Part shown: one piece after another, positions 53,995-62,927 of the stretch
Layout: each line of letters starts with the position of its first letter
How positions within the stretch are numbered: the stretch's first letter is position 1
From: Clostridium hydrogenum
GTDB taxonomy: Bacteria; Bacillota; Clostridia; Clostridiales; Clostridiaceae
Reading direction: 5' to 3'
Length of the DNA stretch: 64,000 bases
Assembly: GCF_021432385.1 (NCBI RefSeq)
Contig: NZ_JAEACT010000002.1
Span: 1,445,501 to 1,509,500 of the forward strand
Translations under genes and position numbers: made by a program
Notes under the pieces: generated by a model
The model's input: the letters and a program-made list of their open reading frames with translations, nothing else
Databases searched by the model: none
Told to the model about the DNA's origin: nothing

Positions 53995-56799
53995 ATGGAC
54001 ATATACACGAATGTGATTTTAATTAAAAATAGTAAAACAAAAGAGTTTGAAGACAAAACCAAAGAAATTGATTGTTTAAAGTCTTTTGAAGATAAAGTGG
54101 ACATAGCTTATTCAAATGGAAAAAAGTCGTATAGCTATAATGCTTCTAATGTACAAATATTTAAAGCACCTAGAAAAGTTAGCTTGAAAGATTGTATTGT
54201 ATATATTTCTGATATTCCAGTAAGAGAAACAGCTGAGGTGCTTGATTTTGGAGAGTACGTTAGGGTAATTGAAGATGGTGGGAAAACGGAAATTCATCAT
54301 AAATCAGAAGTAAGATATGAAAATTCATGCCTAAAATCAAATAAAACTAAAGCCGCTTTTGAGTATTTAAAAAAATTATCAATGCATGTAGGTGTAATGG
54401 AAGATGGAAGAACTTTATTATTTGATCAATATAAGAAAATAGCCAAGCTTAGCTCTGATAGTGTACTTTCTAAATATTTAGAAGGAAAGGATATTAAAAG
54501 CCATAAAAATAAAAAAGCTGTAATATTTCCATTCGGGTTTAATATAAGTCAAGAGAAAGCTGTAAATGCAGCACTCCAAAATTCCATAAGTATTATTGAA
54601 GGACCTCCTGGAACAGGGAAAACTCAAACTATATTAAATATTATTGCTAATCTTGTTTATAGCGGTAAAAATGTTGGAGTTGTTTCTGGAAATAATTCTG
54701 CAACAGCTAATGTTTATGAAAAACTAGAGAAAGATGGATATGGTTTTATTAATGCACTGCTTGGAAGAAATGATAAAAAAGTTGATTTCTTTGAGAATAA
54801 GCAAGTTGATTTGCCAGATTTAAGAAACTGGAAATTAGAAACTGAAGAAGAAAAAAGTTTATGCGACAGCTTAAAAAATATGGATAGTACTTTAGATGAT
54901 CTGCTGGAAAAACAGAATAAAATGGTTAAATTAAAGGAAAAACTTTCGAAATTTAAGCTTGAGCAAAAATATTTTAAAGCTAATTTTAATGAGGAATATA
55001 TAACTACATCAAGCTATTCAGTTTTTAGAAAGTGGCCAAGCAATTTAATATTAAGTTTTTTGCCTTATTTTGAGAGGATTATGTTAAGAAACAAAAAAAT
55101 GAATTTACTAATTAAAGCAATACTGTTTGTTGATTATGGAATTTATAAATTTAAGTACATAAGTGAAAAACAAAATATAGTAGTAAATTCACTTAAAAGA
55201 GATTATTACAATAGAATTATTGAAGATTTAGAAAAAGAAATAGCAGCTTTAGAAAATGATTTAAAGGGTAAAAGTTATGATGTTCTAATGAAGGAATTTA
55301 AAGATGAATCTTCAAAATTATTTAAAGCTTATATTGAAAAAAGGTACTCCAAAGAAAGTAGAAGGAGATATACAATAAAAAGCTTTAAGTACAATTTTAA
55401 AAGTTTTATAAAGGATTATCCAATAGTATTAAGTACTACAAACTCAATAATGACATGTATACCAGAAAATTATTTGTTTGATTATTTAATTATTGATGAA
55501 GCTTCGCAGGTGGATTTAGTAACCGCATCACTTGCACTTGCCTGCTGCAAAAATGTTGTTATCGTTGGAGATGTAAAGCAGCTGCCGCAAATTGTCCCTT
55601 CTGATATAAAGGAAAAAAGTGATGAATTTTTCTACGAGACTAATATTAATGAAGCTTATAATTACAGTGAATACAGCATTATATCATCTTTAATTAAACT
55701 CTATAAAGATAAGCTGCCAAGAACCTTATTATGTGAGCATTATAGATGTCATCCTAAGATAATAGGTTTCTGCAATGAAAAGTTTTATGATAATGAGCTT
55801 GTAATTATGACTAAAGAAAAAGACAAGGATATTCCTTTAAAAATTTATAAGACAGCTCCGGGTAATCATGCACGTAAAGATAAACTTAATGGCAGCGGCA
55901 GTTGGTATAATTTAAGACAGATAGAAGTTATACGAGATGAGATTATTAATGCAAATAAGAATAAGTATGGAGATTGCAGCAGTGTTGGAATTATATGTCC
56001 ATATAGAAAGCAAGCTGTAGAAGCAAAAAAATACTTTGAAAATTTAAATATAGAAATTGATACTGTACATAAGTTTCAAGGTAGAGAAAAAGATACAATA
56101 ATATTTTCAACAGTAGTAAATGATATAACTCCATTTGTGGATGATGAGAACTTAATAAATGTGGCAGTATCACGTGCTGTAAAGGAATTTATAATAGTTA
56201 CATCAAATAAGCTTTTTAAACGCCATGGGAGTAATATTGGTGATTTAATTAGATACATAGAATATAATTCTTTAGAAAATGCTGTGGTTGAAAGCCAAAA
56301 GATTTCAGTATTTGATTTGCTATATAGTGAGTATTCTCTGAGACTTTTAAAAATAATGAGTTCAACAAAAAATATCTCTCAGTATAAATCTGAAAACTTA
56401 ATGTACAGTGTAATAGAAGAAGTACTAAATTATCCTCAGTATGCTTCATTTAAGTGTGTTCTTCACATACCATTAAATTCTATAGTGAAAGATTACACAA
56501 AATTTAATAATAAGGAAAAAACATTTATTCAAAATCCGTGGACACATGTGGATTTCCTAATATTTAATAAGCTAGACAAAGAGCCAGTACTTGTTGTAGA
56601 AGTTGATGGATACGAATACCATATGAATAGCAGTGAGCAAAGAAGAAGAGATACTGTTAAGGATAGAATATTAAAAGAGATAGATTTGCCTATTTTAAGA
56701 GTCGTTACTAATGAGAGTGGAGAAAAGGAAAAGTTAATTGCAATGCTTGATGGGATTATTAAGGTGTCGGGAGAAAGTGATTGGGGAGATTTAAACTAG
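53995..56799 (+). CDS. Superfamily 1 helicase fused to a Vsr/DUF2726-like nuclease domain
   Basis: 934 residues. An unassigned N-terminal region (1-180) precedes an SF1 (Upf1/Dna2-like) helicase: Walker A EGPPGTGKTQT near 202-212, then a long coiled-coil insertion, DEAD-box-like LIIDEASQVD near 500, GDVKQLPQIV, HYRCHPKIIGFCN, and motif VI NVAVSRAVKEFIIV near 725. The last 100 residues resemble a restriction-endonuclease-like domain with HVDFLIFNKLDKEPVLVVEV and DGYEYH (near 845-875). Helicase-Vsr fusions are known among predicted antiphage proteins (DUF4011-helicase-Vsr). AAGGAG precedes the ATG, with a small hairpin CCATTG/CAATGG just upstream. A terminator follows. Confidence 0.8.
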   Translation: MDIYTNVILIKNSKTKEFEDKTKEIDCLKSFEDKVDIAYSNGKKSYSYNASNVQIFKAPRKVSLKDCIVYISDIPVRETAEVLDFGEYVRVIEDGGKTEIHHKSEVRYENSCLKSNKTKAAFEYLKKLSMHVGVMEDGRTLLFDQYKKIAKLSSDSVLSKYLEGKDIKSHKNKKAVIFPFGFNISQEKAVNAALQNSISIIEGPPGTGKTQTILNIIANLVYSGKNVGVVSGNNSATANVYEKLEKDGYGFINALLGRNDKKVDFFENKQVDLPDLRNWKLETEEEKSLCDSLKNMDSTLDDLLEKQNKMVKLKEKLSKFKLEQKYFKANFNEEYITTSSYSVFRKWPSNLILSFLPYFERIMLRNKKMNLLIKAILFVDYGIYKFKYISEKQNIVVNSLKRDYYNRIIEDLEKEIAALENDLKGKSYDVLMKEFKDESSKLFKAYIEKRYSKESRRRYTIKSFKYNFKSFIKDYPIVLSTTNSIMTCIPENYLFDYLIIDEASQVDLVTASLALACCKNVVIVGDVKQLPQIVPSDIKEKSDEFFYETNINEAYNYSEYSIISSLIKLYKDKLPRTLLCEHYRCHPKIIGFCNEKFYDNELVIMTKEKDKDIPLKIYKTAPGNHARKDKLNGSGSWYNLRQIEVIRDEIINANKNKYGDCSSVGIICPYRKQAVEAKKYFENLNIEIDTVHKFQGREKDTIIFSTVVNDITPFVDDENLINVAVSRAVKEFIIVTSNKLFKRHGSNIGDLIRYIEYNSLENAVVESQKISVFDLLYSEYSLRLLKIMSSTKNISQYKSENLMYSVIEEVLNYPQYASFKCVLHIPLNSIVKDYTKFNNKEKTFIQNPWTHVDFLIFNKLDKEPVLVVEVDGYEYHMNSSEQRRRDTVKDRILKEIDLPILRVVTNESGEKEKLIAMLDGIIKVSGESDWGDLN

Positions 56800-56824
56800 G
56801 AGCATTAAAAAAATAAATTATTTT

Positions 56825-56865
56825 AAAAATGCCAGTGCCGATTTTAATTGTTACTGGCATTTTTA
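56825..56865 (+). terminator. Terminator after the helicase-nuclease gene
   Basis: AAAAATGCCAGT and ACTGGCATTTTT are perfect arms around a 16-base loop. Confidence 0.85.
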
Positions 56866-56933
56866 GTATGTGCTTTTCTTATAATTTATAGTAAAATATA
56901 CATATAGATATACTGAGAATGGAAGTGAATAAT

Positions 56934-57410
56934 ATGCAATTAATGATAAAACAGCGTGTCTTTTCCTTAACAGATACTTATGATGTATATGATGATAGTG
57001 AGACACCAAAATATTTTGTAAAAGCTGAGTTTTTTGCACTTGGACATCACATACACGTATATGACAGATATGATAATGAAGTTGGAGTGATTCACCAAAA
57101 GCTTTTAACCTTCCTTCCACGATTTGAAATAGAAATAGGTGGCAGAATAGTTGGTTCAATTCAGAAGAAACTTACCTTTTTTAGACCTAGCTATGAGGTG
57201 GATTGCAGTGGCTGGAGTGTGGATGGAGATTTTCTTGGTTGGGATTATGATGTTTATAGAGGCTCATCCGTTGTTATGCATATTTCAAAAGAACTTTTAC
57301 ATTGGGGAGATACTTATGTAATGGATTTTCATGATCCAGCAGATGAAATAATGGGCCTGCTGCTTGTAATAGCAATAGATGCAGCAAACTGTTCTGATAA
57401 AAAGAAGTAA
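56934..57410 (+). CDS. LURP-one-related/YxjI family protein
   Basis: 158 residues of the tubby/LURP-one fold (phospholipid scramblase-like). Typical are the N-terminal IKQRVFSLTDTYDVYDD, FALGHHIHVYD and repeated strand pattern ending with FHDPADEIMGLLLVIAIDA. Function in bacteria is unknown. ATG at 56934 is favoured by GGAAGTG 6 bases upstream; ATG at 56919 is in frame without a site. The YaiI gene follows after 26 bases. Confidence 0.85.
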   Translation: MQLMIKQRVFSLTDTYDVYDDSETPKYFVKAEFFALGHHIHVYDRYDNEVGVIHQKLLTFLPRFEIEIGGRIVGSIQKKLTFFRPSYEVDCSGWSVDGDFLGWDYDVYRGSSVVMHISKELLHWGDTYVMDFHDPADEIMGLLLVIAIDAANCSDKKK

Positions 57411-57436
57411 AGAAAATTTTGATTGGATGTGACTAA

Positions 57437-57883
57437 ATGACAATTTATGTTGATGCGGATGCTTGTCCTGTAGTTCGTATTGTAGAGAAAGTAGCTAAAG
57501 AAATGAAAATTCCAGTTACTCTTTTATGTGATACAAACCATGTTTTGCATTCTGATTACAGCGATATTAAGATAATTGGAGCAGGGGCAGATGCTGTTGA
57601 CTTTGCCCTTGTTAATCTTGCGAGGAAGGGTGATGCAGTAGTAACACAGGATTATGGTGTTGCGGCAATGGCACTTGGAAAGGGTGCATATGCTATTCAT
57701 CAATCTGGAAAGTGGTACACAAATGACAATATAGATCAGATGTTAATGGAAAGACATTTGGCAAAGAAGGCTAGGAGAGCTTCTTCTAAGAATCACATGA
57801 AAGGGCCGAGAAAGAGAACGGCAGAGGATGATGAGAGGTTTGAGGAGAGCTTTAGAAAACTGCTTGTAAGAATTCCAAACTGA
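57437..57883 (+). CDS. YaiI/YqxD family protein (UPF0178, DUF188)
   Basis: 148 residues. MTIYVDADACPVVRIVEKVA, VTQDYGVAAMALGKGA and the C-terminal Arg/Lys-rich KKARRASSKNHMKGPRKRT are family signatures. The conserved Asp residues place it near PIN-like nuclease folds, but activity is unproven. Operon with the LURP-one-like gene. Confidence 0.92.
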   Translation: MTIYVDADACPVVRIVEKVAKEMKIPVTLLCDTNHVLHSDYSDIKIIGAGADAVDFALVNLARKGDAVVTQDYGVAAMALGKGAYAIHQSGKWYTNDNIDQMLMERHLAKKARRASSKNHMKGPRKRTAEDDERFEESFRKLLVRIPN

Positions 57884-58095
57884 TGGAAGCTTGTTATACT
57901 GAATATCTTCTTATAAAAATCCTTAATTGTAAAGAAAATATTTTATTGACAATATTGCGTACTTGAGGGAAAATATTAGCTGTATTGTTAAATAAATGGG
58001 TAAACGTGTAACAATGAATAAATATATAAGATTGTTTGTAAGTTGCTACACAACTATGGTATAAATATATTTTTTACATAAGGGGGAAGAGTATC

Positions 58096-60030
58096 ATGTA
58101 TGATTTTAATAATCTAATATACTTAAAAGAAGAGGACTGCGTTGGCTGCAATAAATGTGTGGCGGAGTGTCCTGTCATAGGTGCAAATATTGCATACTTA
58201 GTAGATGGAAAAAATAGAGTTAAAATTAATGAAGAAAAGTGTATACATTGTGGAGAGTGTATAAAGGTCTGTTCTCATAATGCAAGAGGCTTTAATGATG
58301 ACACAGAAGAATTTTTTAATGATTTAAAAGCTGGTAAAAAAATATCTATAATAGTTGCTCCAGCCATAAAAGTAGATATAGACAATTATAAAAAGTTATT
58401 TGGATATTTTAAATCAATAGGTGTCAATTACATATATGATGTTTCTTTGGGTGCAGATATAACCGTATGGGCATACCTAAAAGCTGCTAAAAATAAGAAA
58501 TTAAAATCTATTATTTCTCAACCCTGCCCAGCAGTTGTAAATTACATACAAAAATATCAGCCAGAATTAATAGAATACTTAGCGCCAATTCAAAGTCCTA
58601 TGCTATGTACTGCAATTTATATGAAAAATTACGAAAATATTAAAGATGATATTGCCTTTCTATCGCCTTGCGTAAGCAAATCTGATGAAATTCATGATAA
58701 AAATACCTATGGAAATGTAAAATACAATGTAACCTTTAAAAATTTATTTGAGTATTTGAAAAATAATAATATAAATATAGATAGCTTTGAAAGTTGTAAT
58801 TTTGACGATATTGGCTGCGAACTTGGATTTTTATTTAGCAGACCTGGGGGCCTAAGAGAAAATGTTGAAAGCAGAATTGATGGAGCTTGGATAAGTCAAG
58901 TAGAGGGACAACACAATTCTTATAAATACCTAGATCAATTTAAAGAGCGTGCAATAAAAGGTGAGGAAATCCCTTTTATTGTTGATATTTTAAATTGTTC
59001 TAATGGCTGCAATTTTGGTACTGCAACTACAAATACTTCAGCTACTACAATGAGCGAAGTTGATAGTATCAACAATAAATTTAATAAATTGAAAAAAATT
59101 AAATTAAGTGAAAGAGATAAGTTTTCAATTAAAAAAGGAAAAGATTCTTTATACAAAATGTTTGATAAAAAACTTAAAGTAGAGGATTTTTTAAGACAAT
59201 ACAGCAAAAGTGAAGTTTCTGTCCATATTAATGAACCAACAGCTGAAGAGTATAATGAAATATTTGAAGGTTTAAATAAACATACGGAAAAGGAAAGAAA
59301 TATAAATTGCTGCGCTTGTGGCTATGGAACTTGCAAGAATATGGCAAAAGCAATTTTTAATGGTTTAAATGTTCCAGACAACTGCATTGATTATAATAGA
59401 AAAGAAGTTGAAAATGAGCAGGAAAAATTGGATTCCCAAAAGGAACAAATGCAGTTACTTGAAAAAGTTAATAAATTATCAGAAGAGAGATTAAAAAGCT
59501 CTGAGCTCCTAAAGGAAAAGGTAGCACAGATAATTTCCTCTATAGAGCAAGTAACTGCTGGAAATCAGGAAACTACAACAGCGATAAATAAAATTTCTAA
59601 TGGTATGGAAGAAGTTTTAAATACTTCAAGAGTACTTAGAAATAGTGTTAGTGATATGCAGGAAAAGCTAAATAATTTTTCAAAAGCTTCAGGAGAAATT
59701 GTAGATATTGCAAGCCAAACAAATCTTTTAGCATTAAATGCATCCATTGAAGCAGCAAGAGCAGGAGAATTAGGAAAAGGATTTTCTGTAGTAGCAGGTG
59801 AGGTTAAAAAATTGGCTTATGAATCAGAAAGAGTAGCATCATCAACTGAAACGGATCAATCGCATATGATTAATTTAGTTACAGATATATTGGGAATTTC
59901 TAATAAACTTCAGAAGGATATGCAAACTGTAAATGAATCTGTAGCTAATATTTCTGCTACTATTGAAGAAATAACTGCAAGCAGCGAAGAAATAACCGCT
60001 TCGGCAAATAGTCTTTTGAGTGAATCGTAA
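58096..60030 (+). CDS. [FeFe]-hydrogenase-like iron-sulfur sensor fused to a chemotaxis signalling domain
   Basis: 644 residues. Two [4Fe-4S] ferredoxin motifs start it (Cys15, 18, 21, 25 in [11 protein letters not shown]; then [11 protein letters not shown]). A hydrogenase large-subunit-type domain (about 70-330) keeps Cys at all three H-cluster motifs, in altered form: QPCPAVV (L1), [10 protein letters not shown] (L2) and NCSNGCNFG (L3). A further cluster motif [13 protein letters not shown] (about 400) follows, then a short methyl-accepting signalling domain with tip [20 protein letters not shown]. No membrane helix, so it is cytoplasmic. It probably senses H2, redox state or iron-sulfur status and signals to CheA. 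Start behind AAGGGGGAAG. Confidence 0.87.
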   Translation: MYDFNNLIYLKEEDCVGCNKCVAECPVIGANIAYLVDGKNRVKINEEKCIHCGECIKVCSHNARGFNDDTEEFFNDLKAGKKISIIVAPAIKVDIDNYKKLFGYFKSIGVNYIYDVSLGADITVWAYLKAAKNKKLKSIISQPCPAVVNYIQKYQPELIEYLAPIQSPMLCTAIYMKNYENIKDDIAFLSPCVSKSDEIHDKNTYGNVKYNVTFKNLFEYLKNNNINIDSFESCNFDDIGCELGFLFSRPGGLRENVESRIDGAWISQVEGQHNSYKYLDQFKERAIKGEEIPFIVDILNCSNGCNFGTATTNTSATTMSEVDSINNKFNKLKKIKLSERDKFSIKKGKDSLYKMFDKKLKVEDFLRQYSKSEVSVHINEPTAEEYNEIFEGLNKHTEKERNINCCACGYGTCKNMAKAIFNGLNVPDNCIDYNRKEVENEQEKLDSQKEQMQLLEKVNKLSEERLKSSELLKEKVAQIISSIEQVTAGNQETTTAINKISNGMEEVLNTSRVLRNSVSDMQEKLNNFSKASGEIVDIASQTNLLALNASIEAARAGELGKGFSVVAGEVKKLAYESERVASSTETDQSHMINLVTDILGISNKLQKDMQTVNESVANISATIEEITASSEEITASANSLLSES

Positions 60031-60058
60031 AGATTTGGGGGAAATTAATAATTAAAAT

Positions 60059-60089
60059 GCACTTGGCAAAATGTCAGGTGCTTTTTTTT
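60059..60089 (+). terminator. Terminator after the hydrogenase-like chemoreceptor gene
   Basis: GCACTTGGC, loop AAAAT, GTCAGGTGC and eight Ts. Closely similar to the terminator at 53776-53808, which also stands before a helicase gene. Confidence 0.88.
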
Positions 60090-60139
60090 GACAAAAAAAT
60101 AATTTACAATTTAGTAGATTAATAAGATTTTTTTGTAAA

Positions 60140-60156
60140 TTTGTAGTAAAATATAA
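60140..60156 (+). promoter_or_regulatory. Shared promoter-like block upstream of the second helicase gene
   Basis: TTTGTAGTAAAATATAA is identical to 53862-53878 over all 17 bases. The distance from the preceding terminator is also alike (about 55 bases). Confidence 0.5.
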
Positions 60157-60220
60157 ATATAAAAAATGGTAATAAATATTAAATATTGTAATTATATAGA
60201 CTTAAAAGGGGGCAAATGCT

Positions 60221-62653
60221 ATGCAATTAAATTTAGAACAAAAAAAGCTAATTCAGTCCAAGCCATCTGGACATACACTTATAAGAGGAGCAGCAGGTTC
60301 GGGGAAAACAACAGTTGCTGTAAATAGGGTACCTTTCTTATTGTATAATTATTGTTTGGAAAATAACGATAGGATTTTAATGGTTACATACACAAAAACC
60401 CTAGTAAAATATATTAATCATATATATACAAAGCACAAGGAAGAAAATCAGCTTCAATATGGGAACTTGCTTGCAATAGATGATTCAAAAGTTGATATTT
60501 ATAATTTGCATAAAATAATATTTGAGTACTACAAAAAAAGTAGTAAGAGAAATTATAAACTTGTATCAAATGATTTAAAGCGAAGTACTTTTAACAAGGC
60601 AATTGCAGAAATTAAGAAAAAATATACTGATGTTAATGTATTAAGTGTTAATAATTTAAAGTTTCTGATGGATGAAATTGAGTGGATAAAAGCTTGCAAT
60701 TATATGGAACTTGAAGAATATCAAAACGCAGATAGAATTGGTAGAGCAGCTAAAAGTGGTAATGACGGACCGCAAAAGTTACTTAAAAATTCAAAAACAA
60801 GAGAAGCTATATACAATTTAATGGTACTTTACAGTGAAAAAATAAAAAAAGAAGGTTTTATTGATTTTGAAGATATGGCACTTTTGGCATTAGAAGAAGT
60901 TGAAAAATCACAAATTCACAAATATACTCATGTAATAGTAGATGAAAGCCAAGATTTGACGAGAGTCCAATTGGAATTTTTAAAATGTCTCCAGCTAAAA
61001 AAAGCATATTCTAGCTTCATGTTTGTTATTGATACTGCTCAAAGTATTTATCCACAGGCGTGGCTTGTTAGAGGAAGAAGTTTTACATCATTGGGTTTTG
61101 ATATGACGGGTAAAAGTAATATACTAGCTAAAAGCTATAGAACTACAACGCAGATATCAAAAGCTGCATACAGCTTAATTGAAAATGATATAAACATAGT
61201 TGAAGACGATAATTTTGTAAAACCATCACTTATAGATAAACAGGGTGATTATCCAGTGTATAAAGCTTTTAAAGATGAGATGAAGCAAGGTGAATATATT
61301 CTAAAAAGCATAAATAAGCTTCTTAAAACTTATAGCCTAAGAGATATAGCAATAGCTGCAAAAAATAAGAATCAACTTAAGTGGGTGGAAAATTATTTAA
61401 ATAACAATAAATTGAATTGTACATTAATAGGTGGCAATAATGACGATTTTGATAGTAACAACATAAAACTTCTTACAATGCATTCTATTAAAGGATTGGA
61501 ATTTAAGGTAGTATTTTTAATTGGTATAAATGAAGGAGTTATTCCGTATATAACTTATTCTGAGGATGAAGGGCAAAGTCTTCAAGAATCCATAGAAAGA
61601 AAACTTTTGTACGTTGGGATGACTAGAGCGACAGAAAAGCTCTATTTATGTAGTTCAGGAAAACCATCAAGATTTATCGGTGATATTTATTCTAAATATT
61701 TAAGGATAGAAGATGGCTCTAGATTTAGCAGCTTTTATAATATACCTCATGAAAAATATGCATTTCAAGATAAAATATCGGATTTATATTCAAATGAGGA
61801 AATTGTAAGACAATGGTTTATAAAAGAGCTTCAGGAAAGCTATGGTTATCCAAAGGAACTTATTGATATAGAGTATCAGGTTAACAGTTTTTCTAAATTA
61901 GGTTTTGTTGATGTTTGCGTAAGTATTTATATTAATAATACTAAAGTCCCATATATATTTGCTGAAATAAAAAGGCAGGGCACACTAGATTCAGTAGCAT
62001 TAAGCCAACTTGAAAGCTACATGAGCAACTGCTCAAAATGTCAATATGGAGTTGTTTCTAATGGAAATGAATGTACCATAATAAACAAGGATTTTGAGGA
62101 GGTAGATGATATACCTGAGTTTAATGCTAGCATGCTTCCTCAAAGCGTAGAAAGTAAAAAATATGTTGACTTGAAATGTGGAAAAGAATGTACTATTACA
62201 AGCGATTCTGATTTTAGCGGAGAAATAACTATAAATGAAAATAAAATTGATACTCCTTATTTAGAAAATGAACTGCGCTCTATTGATGTTTACAGTGATA
62301 TAGCAGCTGGACTTCCAATACACATGAATTCTAGAAGTGATAAGAAAATTTTTCTTCCAAAGATTTGGTTTAATGACTTAGATGAGTATTTTGCACTTAG
62401 GGTTAAAGGTGACAGTATGATAAAAGCAGATATTAATAACGGAGATATAGTGGTTTTAAAGAAGCAAAACACTGCTGAAAACCGTCAGATTGTTGCAGCT
62501 GCGGTTGATAGTGACAATGCTACGCTTAAGAGGCTTTTAAAGATGGGCAGCACAATACTTTTAGTCCCTGAAAACGAGAAGTACGAGCCTATTCAGATAA
62601 AAAGTGATGAGGCAAAGATAATGGGGGTTGTTGTGGGAGTGATGAAGGGATAA
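60221..62653 (+). CDS. UvrD-type helicase / PD-(D/E)XK nuclease / LexA-like S24 peptidase fusion
   Basis: 810 residues in three parts. Helicase (1-490): Walker A GAAGSGKTT at 23-31, VIVDESQDLTRVQ near 241, LLTMHSIKGLEFKVVFL near 417, YVGMTRATEKLYL near 460. Nuclease-like (about 520-640): HSDR_N-like, with Asp in GFVDVCV near 562 and Glu-x-Lys in FAEIKRQGT near 582. LexA/S24 domain (about 685-810): cleavage pair Ala696-Gly697 in DIAAGLPI, Ser732 in KGDSMIKADI, Lys770 in ATLKRLLK. The spacings nearly equal those of E. coli LexA (84/85, 119, 156). No DNA-binding LexA N terminus is present. A strong GGGGG site precedes the ATG. Possibly a defence or repair enzyme controlled by self-cleavage. Confidence 0.85.
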   Translation: MQLNLEQKKLIQSKPSGHTLIRGAAGSGKTTVAVNRVPFLLYNYCLENNDRILMVTYTKTLVKYINHIYTKHKEENQLQYGNLLAIDDSKVDIYNLHKIIFEYYKKSSKRNYKLVSNDLKRSTFNKAIAEIKKKYTDVNVLSVNNLKFLMDEIEWIKACNYMELEEYQNADRIGRAAKSGNDGPQKLLKNSKTREAIYNLMVLYSEKIKKEGFIDFEDMALLALEEVEKSQIHKYTHVIVDESQDLTRVQLEFLKCLQLKKAYSSFMFVIDTAQSIYPQAWLVRGRSFTSLGFDMTGKSNILAKSYRTTTQISKAAYSLIENDINIVEDDNFVKPSLIDKQGDYPVYKAFKDEMKQGEYILKSINKLLKTYSLRDIAIAAKNKNQLKWVENYLNNNKLNCTLIGGNNDDFDSNNIKLLTMHSIKGLEFKVVFLIGINEGVIPYITYSEDEGQSLQESIERKLLYVGMTRATEKLYLCSSGKPSRFIGDIYSKYLRIEDGSRFSSFYNIPHEKYAFQDKISDLYSNEEIVRQWFIKELQESYGYPKELIDIEYQVNSFSKLGFVDVCVSIYINNTKVPYIFAEIKRQGTLDSVALSQLESYMSNCSKCQYGVVSNGNECTIINKDFEEVDDIPEFNASMLPQSVESKKYVDLKCGKECTITSDSDFSGEITINENKIDTPYLENELRSIDVYSDIAAGLPIHMNSRSDKKIFLPKIWFNDLDEYFALRVKGDSMIKADINNGDIVVLKKQNTAENRQIVAAAVDSDNATLKRLLKMGSTILLVPENEKYEPIQIKSDEAKIMGVVVGVMKG

Positions 62654-62927
62654 AGGATTAAGTAAAGAAATGTAGCAATGATTAAAATTTAAGAATGATG
62701 GGGAATAATATATGAGCATTATTTTTTTAGGATGAAATAAAGAAAACTCTTTTAATTAATGCTTGTTGTATGTGCTCTGGAAAGTACAGTTTATGTTTTT
62801 TTAACCTCCATTTTTTTACTGTTAAAAATATCTAAAATATTATAATATAGTGGTATAATTTTAAATTTTATGCTAAATAAGCAATTAATATAATTACATT
62901 AAATATACTTTGTAAGTAGGTGAAATT

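Noticed and set aside
60090..60220. SOS box upstream of the LexA-fused helicase gene
   Set aside because: No GAAC-N4-GTTC pattern is visible in this stretch, so transcriptional SOS control is not supported.
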